NCBI GenBank assembly: GCA_002803225.1
Contig: NXFV01001601.1
Location: 1-64,000 of the forward strand
DNA length: 64,000 nt
Source: Gamarada debralockiae
Taxonomy: Eukaryota; Ascomycota; Leotiomycetes; Helotiales; Hyphodiscaceae
Direction of reading: 5' to 3'
This document shows, in pieces, positions 1 through 11,247 of this stretch (position 1 is the first letter of the stretch; each line of letters opens with the position of its first letter). Position numbers and translations under genes: made by a program. Under the pieces are notes generated by a model that did not search any database, was not told the DNA's origin, and was given only the letters and a program-made list of their open reading frames with translations.

Positions 1-1176
1 TGCACTGAGAGCCAGTCACGATCAAACGATCGGATTGTGGTACTCCGGGCTGTGATTGATGTTGTGCAGGGCAGATAGAACGGAGCGAGATTTGTTCTAA
101 AGAACTCATTGGCTCAATCGGGCTGTAGAGAAAGTGCGATACAACAGTCTGTTATCGACCTGGATTTCGCTCTGGGTTCCACAGCAGGCTGCGGCAAACG
201 ATGAACAAGCCCATAATCGATGGTTGGTATTGGCTCGCTCGCGAGAGATAAGGAACGATTGGAGCGTGTAACCTCTAACCTTACCCCACCTCAACCCCAC
301 TAGCGCTAACCCTAACCGCTGAAATCAAGCGAGAACGCTTGCACGGCATCAGAGACGACACACGATATACATCACTGGAGCAGGAAGGAGAAGGAGATTC
401 TTGCTGAGCCTCGAGAGGAAGAACCACGTTTCAATGTGTTGGATGCTACTCATCCTGGGATGCCTGCTGCAACTAAGGTATTTTTGCTGCTGCTGCATAA
501 TCTACCAGAGATTTACGTACTGTTAGCATATCTCGCACACAAGATGCAACCATTCTCTCCAGATGTGCCGCTCATATCTGCTTGCATAGCTCGGGACCGA
601 AGCTGGTTCTGCTCCATAGCTCGCTCGTACTCGCACAAAGCACTATGCAGCTGCCTCAACAGACAAATTGCTGCAGTGCGCAGATCTTATCATACTGTGC
701 CTTGGCCATGCATATACGAAGTGCTTTTCATCCTTCCCGTCTTTTCTGGTACTCTAGGAGGGACAGTGATCTATATCACAAGATGCTGCAGGGCAAGGAT
801 ACGTGTTCTGATCCGGCGACTTACAACTATACCTTGACAAGCAAAGATGGGCAGCGGAAGAGCTTTCCTGGCCTCAGGGATATCTGGATTGGACGGACAT
901 AGTGACCGCTCTTCCTGCTGGTCTCAATCAAAGCATTCGAGCTGCAAGATCCTTACGTTTGATTTACAGACATTACCGTAAAACCATCATAGCTTTGAGT
1001 TACCTTTCAATAAACTATCTCAAATCAGTCTCAATCGTCACCAAACTCCTACTGAGGGCATAAACACAAGTTGTCTCCCAGACTCGTCCACACCGACCCT
1101 ATCTTTTTTTCAAGCCTTAGAATTTCAATTCGATCAAATTGCTTCTCTCTTGCCTCACCCTAACACGTCCATCAAG
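1..1176. other. Gene-free stretch upstream of the repeat-peptide gene
   Basis: No open frame here has recognisable family motifs or a convincing exon structure. The last 100 bases before the ATG at 1177 are pyrimidine-rich, as expected for a fungal 5' leader. Two adjacent CCCTAA-like units near 310 are too few to be telomeric. Confidence 0.5.
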
Positions 1177-1560
1177 ATGAAGTTCTCTATCATGATCTTT
1201 GGTGCAATCTTGGCGACACATACCTCGGGGTACGCCATCCCAATATCACCAGTCAACTCAATGTCTCTAGCCACCAGGGGGACAGGGTCTGCTGGCACCA
1301 AGCCTGTTATTGAGGAAGACATTGTCATTGCCCGTGGTACTGGTTCGGCTGGTACCAAGCCTGTCATTGAGGAAGACATCGTCATCGCACGGGGCACTGG
1401 TTCGGCCGGAACCAAGCCCGTGATTGAGGAAGACATTGTCATTGCCCGTGGTACTGGTTCTGCTGGTACCAAGCCCGTCATCGAAGAGGATATCGTGATT
1501 GCGCGTGGTACTGGTTCTGCTGGTACCAAGCCCGTGATTGAGGAAGACATTATCATTTAG
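1177..1560 (+). CDS. Secreted repeat-peptide precursor, candidate fungal RiPP precursor
   Basis: The 127-residue single-exon protein starts at the ATG at 1177; the in-frame TTG at 1150 is not a eukaryotic start. Residues 1 to about 20 form a signal peptide (MKFSIMIFGAILATHTSGYA). From residue 35 the rest is five tandem copies of GTGSAGTKPVIEEDIVIAR, the last ending in DIII and stop. Copies 1-4 are identical in protein but differ at many third codon positions, so the peptide itself is under selection. Each copy follows a single Arg (ATR or IAR), not the usual Lys-Arg Kex2 site. In known dikaritin systems such a precursor is cut in the secretory pathway and the cores are oxidised by UstYa-family proteins; one such gene lies 0.7 kb downstream. 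The core has no Tyr, Phe or Trp, unlike ustiloxin, phomopsin or asperipin. It could instead be a structural or signalling repeat peptide. The product is unknown. Confidence 0.8.
   Translation: MKFSIMIFGAILATHTSGYAIPISPVNSMSLATRGTGSAGTKPVIEEDIVIARGTGSAGTKPVIEEDIVIARGTGSAGTKPVIEEDIVIARGTGSAGTKPVIEEDIVIARGTGSAGTKPVIEEDIII
1279..1557 (+). repeat. Five 57-bp in-frame tandem repeats
   Basis: Units start at 1279, 1336, 1393, 1450 and 1507; the last is shortened by the stop codon. The nucleotide copies differ almost only at synonymous positions. This argues against very recent slippage and for selection to keep the peptide unit unchanged. Confidence 0.9.
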
Positions 1561-2257
1561 TGTCTGTTGCCGAGGAAATGATTTCTACACTTGCTTCTCG
1601 CATCAAAGGTAAATCCTATCTTTTGTTCTCACCATCCATTGCATCACTCACAGAAATAGATCACTCAATTGACGTCGTTTCTTGGTATTAAGGGAAGGGG
1701 CTGTTGCTTTGTGATATGAGGAGATGCTGGGAGAGTTGATGATGCAATAAAATAGGGACGCCCTTTCTTTTTCCTTTGCAATCAGATGGCTCACTAGTGG
1801 TCGTTACAATAAAATGAAGGACAAGACCAGATTTGAATTCTAAATTTGCAGTACTGTGTGATGTGACCTAAATATGTGATTCATTTCAAACAGGCATGTG
1901 TGCCTAGCTTATGTTGGCATTCCAACACTTGCCTTGTTAATCGAAAACAACCTGCAACAGGCGATGAAGAATGAACTTAGATAAATTGATTGTTCACAAC
2001 AGTAAAGCACTGTGCAGTGCAATGGAATCACAGAAAATCTCGACAATATATTACAGAAGTGAAAGAAATACAAGGGTCATGAAAAATCAATGTTTTAAAG
2101 TCTCTCATGCAGCTGATGTGTTCTGATGTCCCGGTCGTATTATGAAACTAATCCGCTAAAGAATAATGGAATCATTGAACCTGAGTACCAGGCTGGCAAT
2201 CTCGAGCCAAATGTCCTCCTCCTCTCCATCATCATATAACTATCATATAACTCACAT
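1561..2257. other. Shared 3' region between convergent genes
   Basis: AT-rich sequence between the stop codons of the repeat-peptide gene and the UstYa-like gene. It contains AATAAA-like stretches near 1746 and 1808 that could serve 3'-end formation. No gene is seen. Confidence 0.4.
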
Positions 2258-3260
2258 TCATGCAATACCACCATACGCATACTTGAGTTCTTCTGGGTAA
2301 TCGCCACGCTCAGGATGTCGCGCTTCACTCAAGTCCCACATGCCCCTATCATCCGCCATCTTCACCAACGCATCATAGTCCTTGCAGACATGCTTCTGAC
2401 CCCAAGCAGCACTATCAGTGAAAGACCCCGACTCCCCTTCCAACGATGTATCAGCGGCACATAAAATGCTCTGACGTAGGTATTCCACGCAGTGCGAAGT
2501 ATGTTCGAGCTGAGGTCTTGTATACTGACCGAACTCCTCATACGAGGTGCCAAGGCGTGACATGAGGATAGACTATGTTGAGCGGAGTCAGTCTTAATTT
2601 CATCGGTGAGGAGATAATACATACTAGACAATGCAGCTGATGGAAGACAGACAGTATATAGCCATCGTGATGATCCCCTTGACCAAATACGTTGTCGATA
2701 GAAAATGGTGGATTGAAAGCCTCGAAGTCATCGCCGTCCCGAGTTTGGACATACCCTCTCGATTCTATCATAAACGTCAGCACCATGAGGCTCCCATCCC
2801 ATACAGATTTGTGGGTGAACTTACTAGGATAGAGAGTTTGCCAATTCTCGTGTAGTTCTCGTTTGTGTGTAGCATTATACAGCATCTCACGATCGACATA
2901 TATAAGATCAGGGCCAAAGCCAGCCACGTTGCCAAAAGTGACAACTTTTTCGGGGACTGGGTGAATAATGATCAGCTTGTCAGGATTCTATATGTCGCGA
3001 AAGAAGGGCATACGCGATGGACCAAATCGACGGAGTTTGGATGCTGAGAAGCGTCGATACATTGCAATTTGTGTCAATAGCAACATCACGATGAGCACCG
3101 CCATAATTGCTTCAGCAACGACCCGAAAGGTAGCTTTTTGAACCTTTAGCTTCCGGTATCTGGGGAGAGATGATTCATTCATCAATCCAGAACTCTCTGA
3201 TGAAGATTCCACATCGTCGTATTGTGGTTCATTCCACTTCTCGAAATCTTTCTGCTCCAT
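2258..3260 (-). CDS. UstYa-like DUF3328 oxidase
   Basis: Three exons, 3260-3014, 2956-2625 and 2572-2258, joined at GTATGC...CAG and GTATGT...TAG introns of 57 and 52 bp that keep frame and give 297 residues. Residues about 46-68 are a single membrane segment after an acidic, Ser-rich N-terminus. The two family signatures are present: HQLHCL (188-193, ending exactly at the second intron) and HTSHC (217-221), followed by VEYLRQSILCAAD and a Trp-Gly...HVC(K)DY stretch. UstYa-family proteins are copper-type oxidases that cyclise, cross-link or chlorinate peptides in fungal RiPP and related pathways. The gene is tail to tail with the repeat precursor, which fits modification of that peptide. No second DUF3328 gene was seen nearby, whereas ustiloxin needs two. 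Family assignment is strong; substrate is inference. Confidence 0.88.
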
Positions 3261-4260
3261 GACTCAAGGTAGTAATGGGAACACGCTCTAGAAATTGAAA
3301 CGTCGTGTTTGGTGTAATCAAAGGATGGGAAAGTATAAGACTCTATTCCGGGACTTTAGATCATGAAATGAGAACAGGAAGGAATGGATGTCGACGGAAG
3401 CAAAGAGCTTCATGATAGGATGAGAATTCTCTTGCAGGGGCATAAGTTGAGAATTGCAACACCACATTTACGCATAAAATCGCCCAAAATACGAGTTCTG
3501 TGACAGTATCTCAACTTTGGGCCTTTTCTTTTTCTGAGTAAGATGCATACTTCCAGCGCAGTGCGCTGCAGGCAATTACGCGGCAGTTGCTACTGTTATC
3601 AACGCCTTAATGGCAGCTAATCATTGGTGAAATGGGACTGTTGATGCAGATAAATAATGGACTGCATAATCAGAGAAGAACTATAGCCTTAAATAGAAGT
3701 TAGAAGAACGATGTTGCCATGCAGTTTCTTCTTCCCGATCTTGCAGCGGCTAAACTCATGCTTGCATGCGCTCGGAAGCTCGATCCTCCACAAATCGCAT
3801 TGCGTGTCTGAATCTGGTGGGCGCTGAATCAAAAGTGAACGTTTGTAACCTGGACTTACAGCAAGAAGTGAAGCAACAATGTCGTCTTGGCGTTTGTTTA
3901 GAGTTGTGGTTTTAATACACACCCACTGCGGGCAGTAAAGCAGCCGCGCAAAATCCCTCCACCAACACCATCACCATCAGCAGCCCCAATGACATCGTCG
4001 ATTCATCTTTCCCGTATTAATCTATTCCGGAAACAGATTCAACACTCACTTTCTCTATCCTGTGGATCTATGTCGAGGATATCTTCAACTTGTTACCACG
4101 TGACTTGACCCATTGATTCCTCCGGAGGAAAACGAAGACCTGTAGAGTCACTGCGTCGAATATTTTTGATTCTTCTGAATCTTGGAGAAGTCTTCAGACC
4201 AAGTCGTACGGACCTTGACAAACTTAATTATATGGGATTCGACCACTAATCACTGATCAG
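3261..4260. other. Divergent promoter region, 1 kb
   Basis: Lies between the UstYa-like gene (reading left) and the ankyrin gene (reading right). Short frames here show no family signature. No repeat or RNA gene is seen. Confidence 0.4.
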
Positions 4261-5238
4261 ATGCCAGGAAACAACTTTGACAAAGACAGGCCATTCTCGA
4301 CTACGAATGACTACTGTTCGGACCCCACTAACGTAGGTGGATCCGAAGAAATCGAAGATGAAGACCGATGGACCGACCTTCAACTCGCTGCCCGAGACGG
4401 CAATCTTGCAACCATAGAGTTGCTACTTTCCAGTCGTGCAGTAAACGTCAACGCGCCACCCGTTGGATGGTATGGCCAGACCGCTCTCCAGGCGGCATGC
4501 GCACAGGGCCACGTTCCAATCGTTGTAAGATTGATCTCTGCTGGAGCTAATGTGAATGCTGCGGGAGATTTCAATCGTCCACGCACCGCATTGCAGATCG
4601 CTGCCGCGGCCGGTAATGACGAGATCGTGGATATACTGCTCGCGGCGGGGGCTGATGTTAATGTGCCTGCAGCTAAATACAGCGGTCGTACAGCACTTCA
4701 GGCCGCAGCGGAGGGAGGGCATCTGGAGTTGGTGAAGAAATTGCTCTCGATAGGCGCAGCATTGAATGCGCTGGGCGGCTACTATGGAGGTATGACCGCG
4801 TTGCAGGCAGCTTGCTCTCCCTCTAGCAATATAGAAGTCGTACGTGTTCTTCTATCTGCAGGAGCAGATGTGAATGCGCCCCCGGCCCGGTATTTCGGAT
4901 TGACGGCTCTACAAAATGCTGCGCTGAATGGAGATCTTGGGGTTGTCAATGAACTTCTTGTACACGGTGCTGAGGTGAACGCACCGGGCGCTTATTCTCA
5001 CGGGGGACTGGCGCTTCTTGCTGCAGCTGAGTATGGATATATCGATATAGTGGAGAGGCTGCTTGAAGCTGGAGCCAATGTCGAAGCTGTTTCAGGCAAG
5101 AACAAGGAAACGGCCTTGCAAGCTGCAGCGAAGAATGGCCATCCTGAGGTTATGAAGGTATTGAAAGATGCGGAGGCAAAGGCCATTTCGAGAAAGAAGG
5201 AGAAATGGGTTTGGATCGCATTTGCAAACAGTAAATAA
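4261..5238 (+). CDS. Stand-alone ankyrin-repeat protein
   Basis: An intronless 325-residue protein starting at the ATG at 4261. After a 35-residue acidic N-terminus it is built of about eight ankyrin repeats (residues about 38-305). Many carry the consensus TALQAAxxxGHxxVVxxLLxxGADVNAP, with a linker such as GWYGQ or KYSGR between helices. This repeat style is typical of the C-terminal arrays of fungal NACHT-ankyrin NLR proteins, but no nucleotide-binding or HET domain lies upstream. A Lys-rich tail (SRKKEKW) ends the protein. The likely role is protein binding in the cytosol; partners are unknown. It may be a detached NLR array or an independent gene. Confidence 0.85.
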   Translation: MPGNNFDKDRPFSTTNDYCSDPTNVGGSEEIEDEDRWTDLQLAARDGNLATIELLLSSRAVNVNAPPVGWYGQTALQAACAQGHVPIVVRLISAGANVNAAGDFNRPRTALQIAAAAGNDEIVDILLAAGADVNVPAAKYSGRTALQAAAEGGHLELVKKLLSIGAALNALGGYYGGMTALQAACSPSSNIEVVRVLLSAGADVNAPPARYFGLTALQNAALNGDLGVVNELLVHGAEVNAPGAYSHGGLALLAAAEYGYIDIVERLLEAGANVEAVSGKNKETALQAAAKNGHPEVMKVLKDAEAKAISRKKEKWVWIAFANSK

Positions 5239-5328
5239 TTGTAATGATGTAATTGTCATGAACCCATGATCACTTGTGATGTCAAGTGATTTAAACGGCT
5301 AGGTAGGATTTCCGGAATCGATTGAAAC

Positions 5329-5885
5329 TTAAGCATATAAACCCACGTAGTGAATCAAAGCCAACGCGCCCTCTCTTTCAAATGCCCCCACTGTCGCATT
5401 CCAATTCTCCTCTTTCAAAGGTCCTGGTTTCGACACAAGCTCTATTGCAGTGTCGAATGCAACACTAGCACCAGTCTCCAGACCTTCTGGCTTCTGTCCA
5501 ACTTTGATGATGTTAATTTGTTCTTTCATTAAGTCTGTATTCTTCAATATTAATCTTTCATGCGAGTCTATTAACGGATTATCATCGTGTTCTATAAAGA
5601 GCAGACTGTAGGAGAGAGGTAGGAATCCAAAGACACAACATAGCAATTTGGAGGAGAAAGAACAAAGACATTAATTGCTTACGGATCTCGTAGGCCTCTT
5701 TGTAATACGAGCCTATGGCGAGGATGGCGGTTTCTCGTGTGATGGCTGGGAGTCCAGGGATTTAGGACACCTGCAAGAAGCCAAAGAGGGGCTTGAAGAG
5801 GGCCGGCGTGTAGAGAGGCGCCGCGAATAGGCCGATGAAGGAGCCCCTCACAATACTTGTAGGGTTCTAGCAGCTCCTTTACCAT
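5329..5885 (-). pseudogene. Carboxymuconolactone-decarboxylase-like gene, decayed
   Basis: The minus strand encodes a CMD/alkylhydroperoxidase-fold protein in pieces. The 5' part gives GSFIGLFAAPLYTPALF and then LPAITRETAILAIGSYYKEA, split by an in-frame TAA. A GTAAGC...TAG intron (5682-5568) joins YEIH to SHERLILKN. The last exon reads IIKVGQKPEG and ends in ALIHYVGLYA, where a stop replaces the usual C-terminal 20 or so residues. The only ATG near the 5' end is in a different frame. The intron boundary still works, so decay is recent. A very short extra intron hiding the TAA cannot be fully excluded. Confidence 0.62.
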
Positions 5886-6737
5886 AGGGCAAAAAGGGCG
5901 TGGTTGCTCACATGCAGGTAGACAAATCTCACAATCAAGACTTGTTTAATATATACTCTAATATACGTGTATTACAGATATTTACTTCTTATTAGTTTAT
6001 TTCTATGTATTGTTTTATAATTAATATTCAAAGTTCATGGTTTTGTAGGTGAAAATTAAGATGGCTTACTTAAATTTCTATATTGAAATAGCAGACTAAA
6101 ACTTAGCTTGTTTTAGAAATAGCAGATGATATACATCATATCATATGGAAAAGTGCAGACCAGCGGAACACCAGCTCTCTGCGGGTTCAGCTAGTGGAGC
6201 TGGTGGAGCTCTGATCCTGGCAATCAGGCGAAGTTTTCGGAGTTCGCGGTCAGCTCGCCTAAAAATCTTCACCCCTTTTCCTTACTTCCTAAACGGGATA
6301 CTCAGCATGTTGTCCTTTATCTTCAAATAATCTGCGATACTGGCCTTTATTCAATGAAAGAATGCGTGAGTATTGGGATAATATTATCTATTGATTTGAC
6401 ATATTTTCACCAAGTGTATCGTCGTTCTTGCGTTGTCATCGTCGCTTGCGTCCAAATCCACGCAGCCATGAAGTTCGACGAAATTGATGTTCCGTCAACC
6501 GCCCTGCAAGGAAATATCATTAGCTCAACTGAACTAAACTTTTGCAAGCTTGCCGGGGCCAAAAATCAAACTTGTTCTGCCTATCGCGGCGTTTTCGCAT
6601 AAATAGTTGGCTTCCCCTTGATCTGATTCTGATATCTTCCCCCTTTATTTCTCCAACTTGAATTCGCGACAATTTACTCCATTTTCATTTTACTCCCACC
6701 ATTCTTTCCCTTCCATCTCCCGCCAAAGAAACACAGG
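5886..6737. other. AT-rich gene-free block
   Basis: About 5930-6140 is strongly AT-rich, with runs such as AATATATACTCTAATATACG. It sits just upstream of the decayed CMD-like gene and may be a small remnant of a RIP-mutated repeat. The remainder, up to the methyltransferase remnant, is a pyrimidine-rich leader. No open gene was seen. Confidence 0.4.
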
Positions 6738-7586
6738 ATGGCTGAGCAAGATCTGTACAAGGATCCAAGCGAGGATGAAGTTCTCAAGCAGGAACCCCCG
6801 ACCAATAAACTAATTCACGTTGCAGTGCGACGACGGCCGCGAGATTGCAGTCCTCAACCACATTCACCAACACCCCAACATCGACGCATTGCAAAACAAT
6901 CCACAATCCCCTCGCGATCGCCGAAGCCATGGATGACTTCGCCCGCCAGCGTGACTTTCTCATGACAATCGGTCCAGCCAAACGCACTTTGATCACCGAG
7001 ATTATGTTTTCCACCACCCCAAAGCCCAAAATCTTCGTCGAATTAGGTTCCTATGTGGGCTACTCCGCCCTTGCGCTAGGTTCCACACTACGAGATTTAC
7101 ACCCCAACGCCAAGCCGGGAGAGGTGAAGTACTACGCCTTCGAAAACATGCCCTACTGGGCAGCCATAACATCCAGTCTCGCCGAGTTGGCAGGATTGAA
7201 GTACATCGTCGAAGTCGTTATCGGCGATGGGGCGGAGGGACTGAGGCGGTTGAATATTGATGATAAGTTGCCAAAGGGGAGTGTGTATATGATGTTGCTT
7301 GGTCATTGGGAGAGGTTTTATGTTCCTGATTGCAGATTAATGAGGAGTTGGGGATTTTGAGGGAGGGAAGCGTAGTTATTGCAGATAATGTGTTGGCGCC
7401 TGGGGCACTGGATTATTTGAAGTATGTTCAAGGTGGAAAGGCTGTGAGGAGTAAAGAAGGATTGGGATATGTGACGAGAGGTATTAATTCCATTATGCCA
7501 AATGGGTGGAAGGTAAGTTTCTCGGTGTGGAATAGTGAGGGAGTAAGCTGACGGGTTGGCAGGATGTTCTCGAGGTACGGCAGTGA
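6738..7586 (+). pseudogene. Catechol-type O-methyltransferase, decayed
   Basis: The sequence follows a fungal COMT-like methyltransferase nearly to its end but across at least four reading segments. The start MAEQDLYKDPSEDEVL...NKLIH shifts into DDGREIAVLNHIHQHPNID, then into AEAMDDFARQRDFLMTIG and the SAM-binding VELGSYVGYSALALG. After FYVPD it shifts again to QINEELGILREGSVVIADNV. A normal GTAAGT...CAG intron (about 7513-7562) leads to DVLEVRQ and stop at 7586. The metal-binding Asp of the LDHW motif is Gly (LLGHW), while the downstream Asp-Asn pair (ADNV) is kept. Frameshifts plus loss of this residue indicate an inactive gene. The intact enzyme would methylate a catechol or similar diol. 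Confidence 0.75.
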
Positions 7587-8135
7587 TAAAGAGCTGATTA
7601 AATGGGATGTTGATCGGGTTTTCTTGGGCTATTGTCTTTCCGTCTCTCGATCTGACATCTATCTGTCTTCTGAAATCCGGACGTCGTTTATTTCACAAAA
7701 CCTCTGTCGCTCTCTGAACACCCAATTGTACTTGATCTTTTTTTTTTCTGTCGACTGGTTTCCATCCAACTCTTCAGTGTGAAGAATGTGTTTCCTGGAA
7801 TTAAATAGCACCAGACAGTTGAACCTGTTGCGATTCCCACCCTCTTTCTTGGTCACTATGTAGATCACGTGATTTCTACAACTTCACTGTCTTTCTGTCC
7901 TATCTGACTTAAAAATCCACGGAAACATATATATGTCGTGATAGAAGAGCTCTTTCTATTTGCAGGGTTGCAGCAATTGCGGCTTTTCCCCCCTGAGTGC
8001 ATTGATCTCCTGTCAAGGGTTTCGGCCAAGTTATGCGTCAACATGGACACTTCTCCGAGGGCTAAAACGTCGACGTGCAATAAACTCATCCCTCTTCCTA
8101 ACAAAACATTTTTGTGGTACCGGCTCTCGTAATAA
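7587..8135. other. Gene-free stretch
   Basis: Lies between the end of the methyltransferase remnant and the 3' end of the Zn2Cys6 regulator. It has a T-run near 7740. No supported gene. Confidence 0.4.
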
Positions 8136-10527
8136 TCAATGTCCAATCTCAAATAAATCATTATGGCTTCTCATAGCCTGTGTCAAAGTATCCAAATCAC
8201 TCTGCCACCAATCATCCCCGCCCTCCTGCAAGAAACTCGGTAACGTAGAACCCAGTACTTGCCCACCCGCAAACATCTGCGAAGGGTCTCGACCCTGCAT
8301 CACTGGATTTGAAGTCATTGAGCTTGGGCTAGGCATATAACTCCCAGATCCAGTCGTCATCATTTCCTGCGGAAGCGCTGAAGCGCCGGGAACTGGCTGC
8401 GGGCGCAGTCGAGAGTTTTCTCGATCAGCGATGCGAGCTAGTGGATCGTTGTATATTTTTCGTTCAATGTCATTGATGGCGTCTTCTTTGACGAGTGTTG
8501 GCTTCAGGCGAAGACTATACTCGAGAACGGATGTGGCAAGGGGCTCTTCGAGACGCCCTGTGTCCCGTTGCTTTTGGGCAAGAATTTCCAGGGCATCCAT
8601 TTCAGTCGTGCGGTCACTAGGCAGTGATTGTTGGCCCGGAGAGGTTTGCGCTTCATATAGAATGTGTATACGCGCCCACTGTTACGAGGTCAGTGCCGGA
8701 GTAGATGGTGAAAGGCTTTCGTTCTCACCAGTCGTTCAAGATTACTCCAATACCCCTTCAAAGCACCCAGAACTTTCAAATTGGACACCAGTCTCGTTTT
8801 CGCCAGCATAGCGAGTGTGGGGTTCTGCGAAAATAGAAACACGATATGAATAGACGCCGAGACATAAAGACAATACCCCACGAACGGAGCAATTCGGCTG
8901 AACTCCCAATCGAGCGCCACAAGATCACTTCCCAGATCTGAGATTGCTTGTGCGTGTTTATGAGCCACCCTAGCGCTCACGTTGATGGCTTCTACTGAGA
9001 CAGCGTTGTCTACAGAAAGGCCGGAGAACTGAGGGACAATGGAACTGTGCAAGACTAGGCAACACTGATGGTGCAAAGCATGTACAAAGATGTACGCGGG
9101 TTGTTGGTCAATGATTAATTGTTTGTAGAGATGGCGTTTGGAGTAACTGAATTGGGGATGGAGAGAGCGCGACCAGTCAGACAGCCTCCTGTCGAGATCG
9201 AAAAGAGCTATGAGTGAGTCGCGGCCGGACTGGTGTTTTCGAGCCTCGAGATAGTCGCCTATTGCTGCCCTTTTGATGATTTAGCAAGAGATCAAATGAA
9301 GGAAGTGAAGATTCTCACCAGATCATCATTAACTTCACAAGTTCTGCCATGATGCTAGGCGGAGAGACAGCACAGTCATGTGATTGGCTCTTCTGTTGTT
9401 CGAGGGCTTTGCGAGTGCTTATAGATGGAACTTGGGTCCCATTGCGAAAGGATAGTTCGTCAGCCGGAAGCGGCAAGTTCAGAATTCCATCATTGACCGA
9501 AGTTCCCACAGTGTAATGCTCGGAATTGATACAATTAGTCAACCAAGTTGCCCAAAAGATTCTTCTCTTTAGCTCATGGTCAAGCCAAGTCGTCGATTTT
9601 CCTGCCGCAGTATTAGAGCTGGGCGGATGGTCGAGACCGAAAACGCATGCGGCTTTGTACGCAATCCCTAGTTCAGTATCAGTTTCTCAATTCGGTACAT
9701 GGAAGACGGTCACTGGAGCTCACCAGAAAACATAGTGTTTGTTCTTGAATGACCAACGGAGAACCAAAACAAAGCTAATACCTGGCATGCCTGTATACTA
9801 GCTACCGTTGGATCCACAACTTCTGGTAGTGCTTCTCGCCCGGCTTGGGTAGCCCATTGTTGACCGAGCAATTTCAGATCACCCAGGGGATGAAGCAAAC
9901 TAGCATTGGAGCGAGCAAGAGGAGAGCCAGCGGGTAAGAAACTCGATTCAACGTCAGAGCGATGATAGCATATCAGGAGTGAGAACATACACTGTAGCAG
10001 TCGCGTAAATCGAAACCAAAACATGAGGAGAAACAAGACCAGCCTCGATGTTCGCTAAGAGCGTTGGGCGATGGAATAAAAGCCATGCATTATACATATG
10101 GGTGAAATAGACATCAATGAGGAACTGTTGCTGGAATCGAGATAGCCGGCTGATGATGTCTGCACATGATCCTTCCTTGCAATCAAGTGCACCTTCTGCA
10201 GCACTCAGGAGGGCAGTGAAGGATGATGGAGGTCCAGTGGAAGCCCCTAATGACGCCTCACTGGTTTTCCTCCTCTTGGAATGTGTCCCATACGACGCAC
10301 GATAGGTGGCCAGGAGCTTCCGGTCTGGAGGCTCTGGGAATTCACACTCGGCGCTGACTCGACAGCACCTGGCGCATTTAGGAAGCTCTTTCCCACATTT
10401 CACCTATTACCAAGAGTCAGTCTACATCCATGGTTTCTTGGAGAGGTAAATTCTCAATTTGTAAGTCTCGGCAACTCACCTTTTGGTCTCGGCATCTGCT
10501 GCAAGCCGTCTTCGACAATTCAGTCAT
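8136..10527 (-). CDS. Zn(II)2Cys6 transcription factor, first copy
   Basis: Six exons give an intact 703-residue protein: 10527-10480, 10403-9991, 9941-9724, 9667-9319, 9269-8729 and 8678-8136. All introns are GT...AG, 46-76 bp, and preserve frame. The DNA-binding domain is at the N-terminus (ACSRCRDQKVKC...LPKCARC...ECEFP, residues about 8-38) and is itself interrupted by intron 1. The middle carries the fungal-specific regulatory domain (FHRPTLL, TFxxG-like AYKAACVFG, ELKRRIFWATW). The C-terminus is Gln/Ser/Gly-rich. It reads away from the cupin-MFS pair across a 0.72-kb shared promoter, so it may regulate them. This is position-based inference; the target is unknown. Confidence 0.88.
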
Positions 10528-11247
10528 GTCGTTGGCTGTCTAGAACAGCCGGATTTAAAGGTACGTCTTTCCGGGCGTGTTCTTCCGCGAAGTTTCCACA
10601 AATGCATTGCTCGATGGGAACTTGTCACCATTGGAACGGTACGTCGTGGGCTGGAGGAGGACAAGCTTAAGGTTGGCGGCTTTACCCATGGACAGCGGCT
10701 TTGATCATTTGAGTGACGTACCTCTTCGCCACTCCCTCTCAAATACCGGGATTTGGGAGCCTGTGCCACATATTCACTTCAAGAAAATGTGGATTGATGC
10801 TTCAAGAATTGACGAATTGACTGCTGCTGACAGAAATCTAGATTTCTCAGTGTAAGATTTGACCTACCAAAAATGAGGGGTTTGGCAGTGAAGAACCAGC
10901 AAGTTAGTTCCCCGGAACGGATAGTGGGGCCGCTGAAAAATCAATTGGCACTTCAGCCACCCGCCCCCCGTCCGCCCCCAGCACAGACTTGGCAAGCCTG
11001 CAAACCCCACCCAAGGTTTGGCGTTCAAACGTTTATCAACACGGACGTAGGAGTACATCGGGACTTAGGTGTGTCGTGAGCCCCTCCTGATAGGTCATGT
11101 TATGACCGCATCATCCCCGCAGCCTGAACCTCCCCTGATCGGTCGGTATCGGCGCGAAGGGGCGAGTGGGCTGCAAGTTGAAAACGATTTCGATCCTCGA
11201 ATTCATCCAGGACACCCGAACTTATTTCCTCTTCCAATTCTCCCAGC
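10528..11247. other. Divergent promoter between regulator and cupin
   Basis: A 720-bp head-to-head intergenic region with C-rich runs (about 10965-10985). CGG/CCG triplets that Zn2Cys6 proteins could bind occur, for example CCCCGGAACGG near 10910, but no paired palindrome is clear enough to call a site. Confidence 0.4.

Noticed and set aside
306..318. Telomere-like CCCTAA units
   Set aside because: Only about two units with no array; chance.
1155..1556. 133-residue open frame antisense to the repeat peptide
   Set aside because: A mirror frame forced by the repeat's codon pattern. It lacks a signal peptide and the repeat evolves by sense-strand silent changes.
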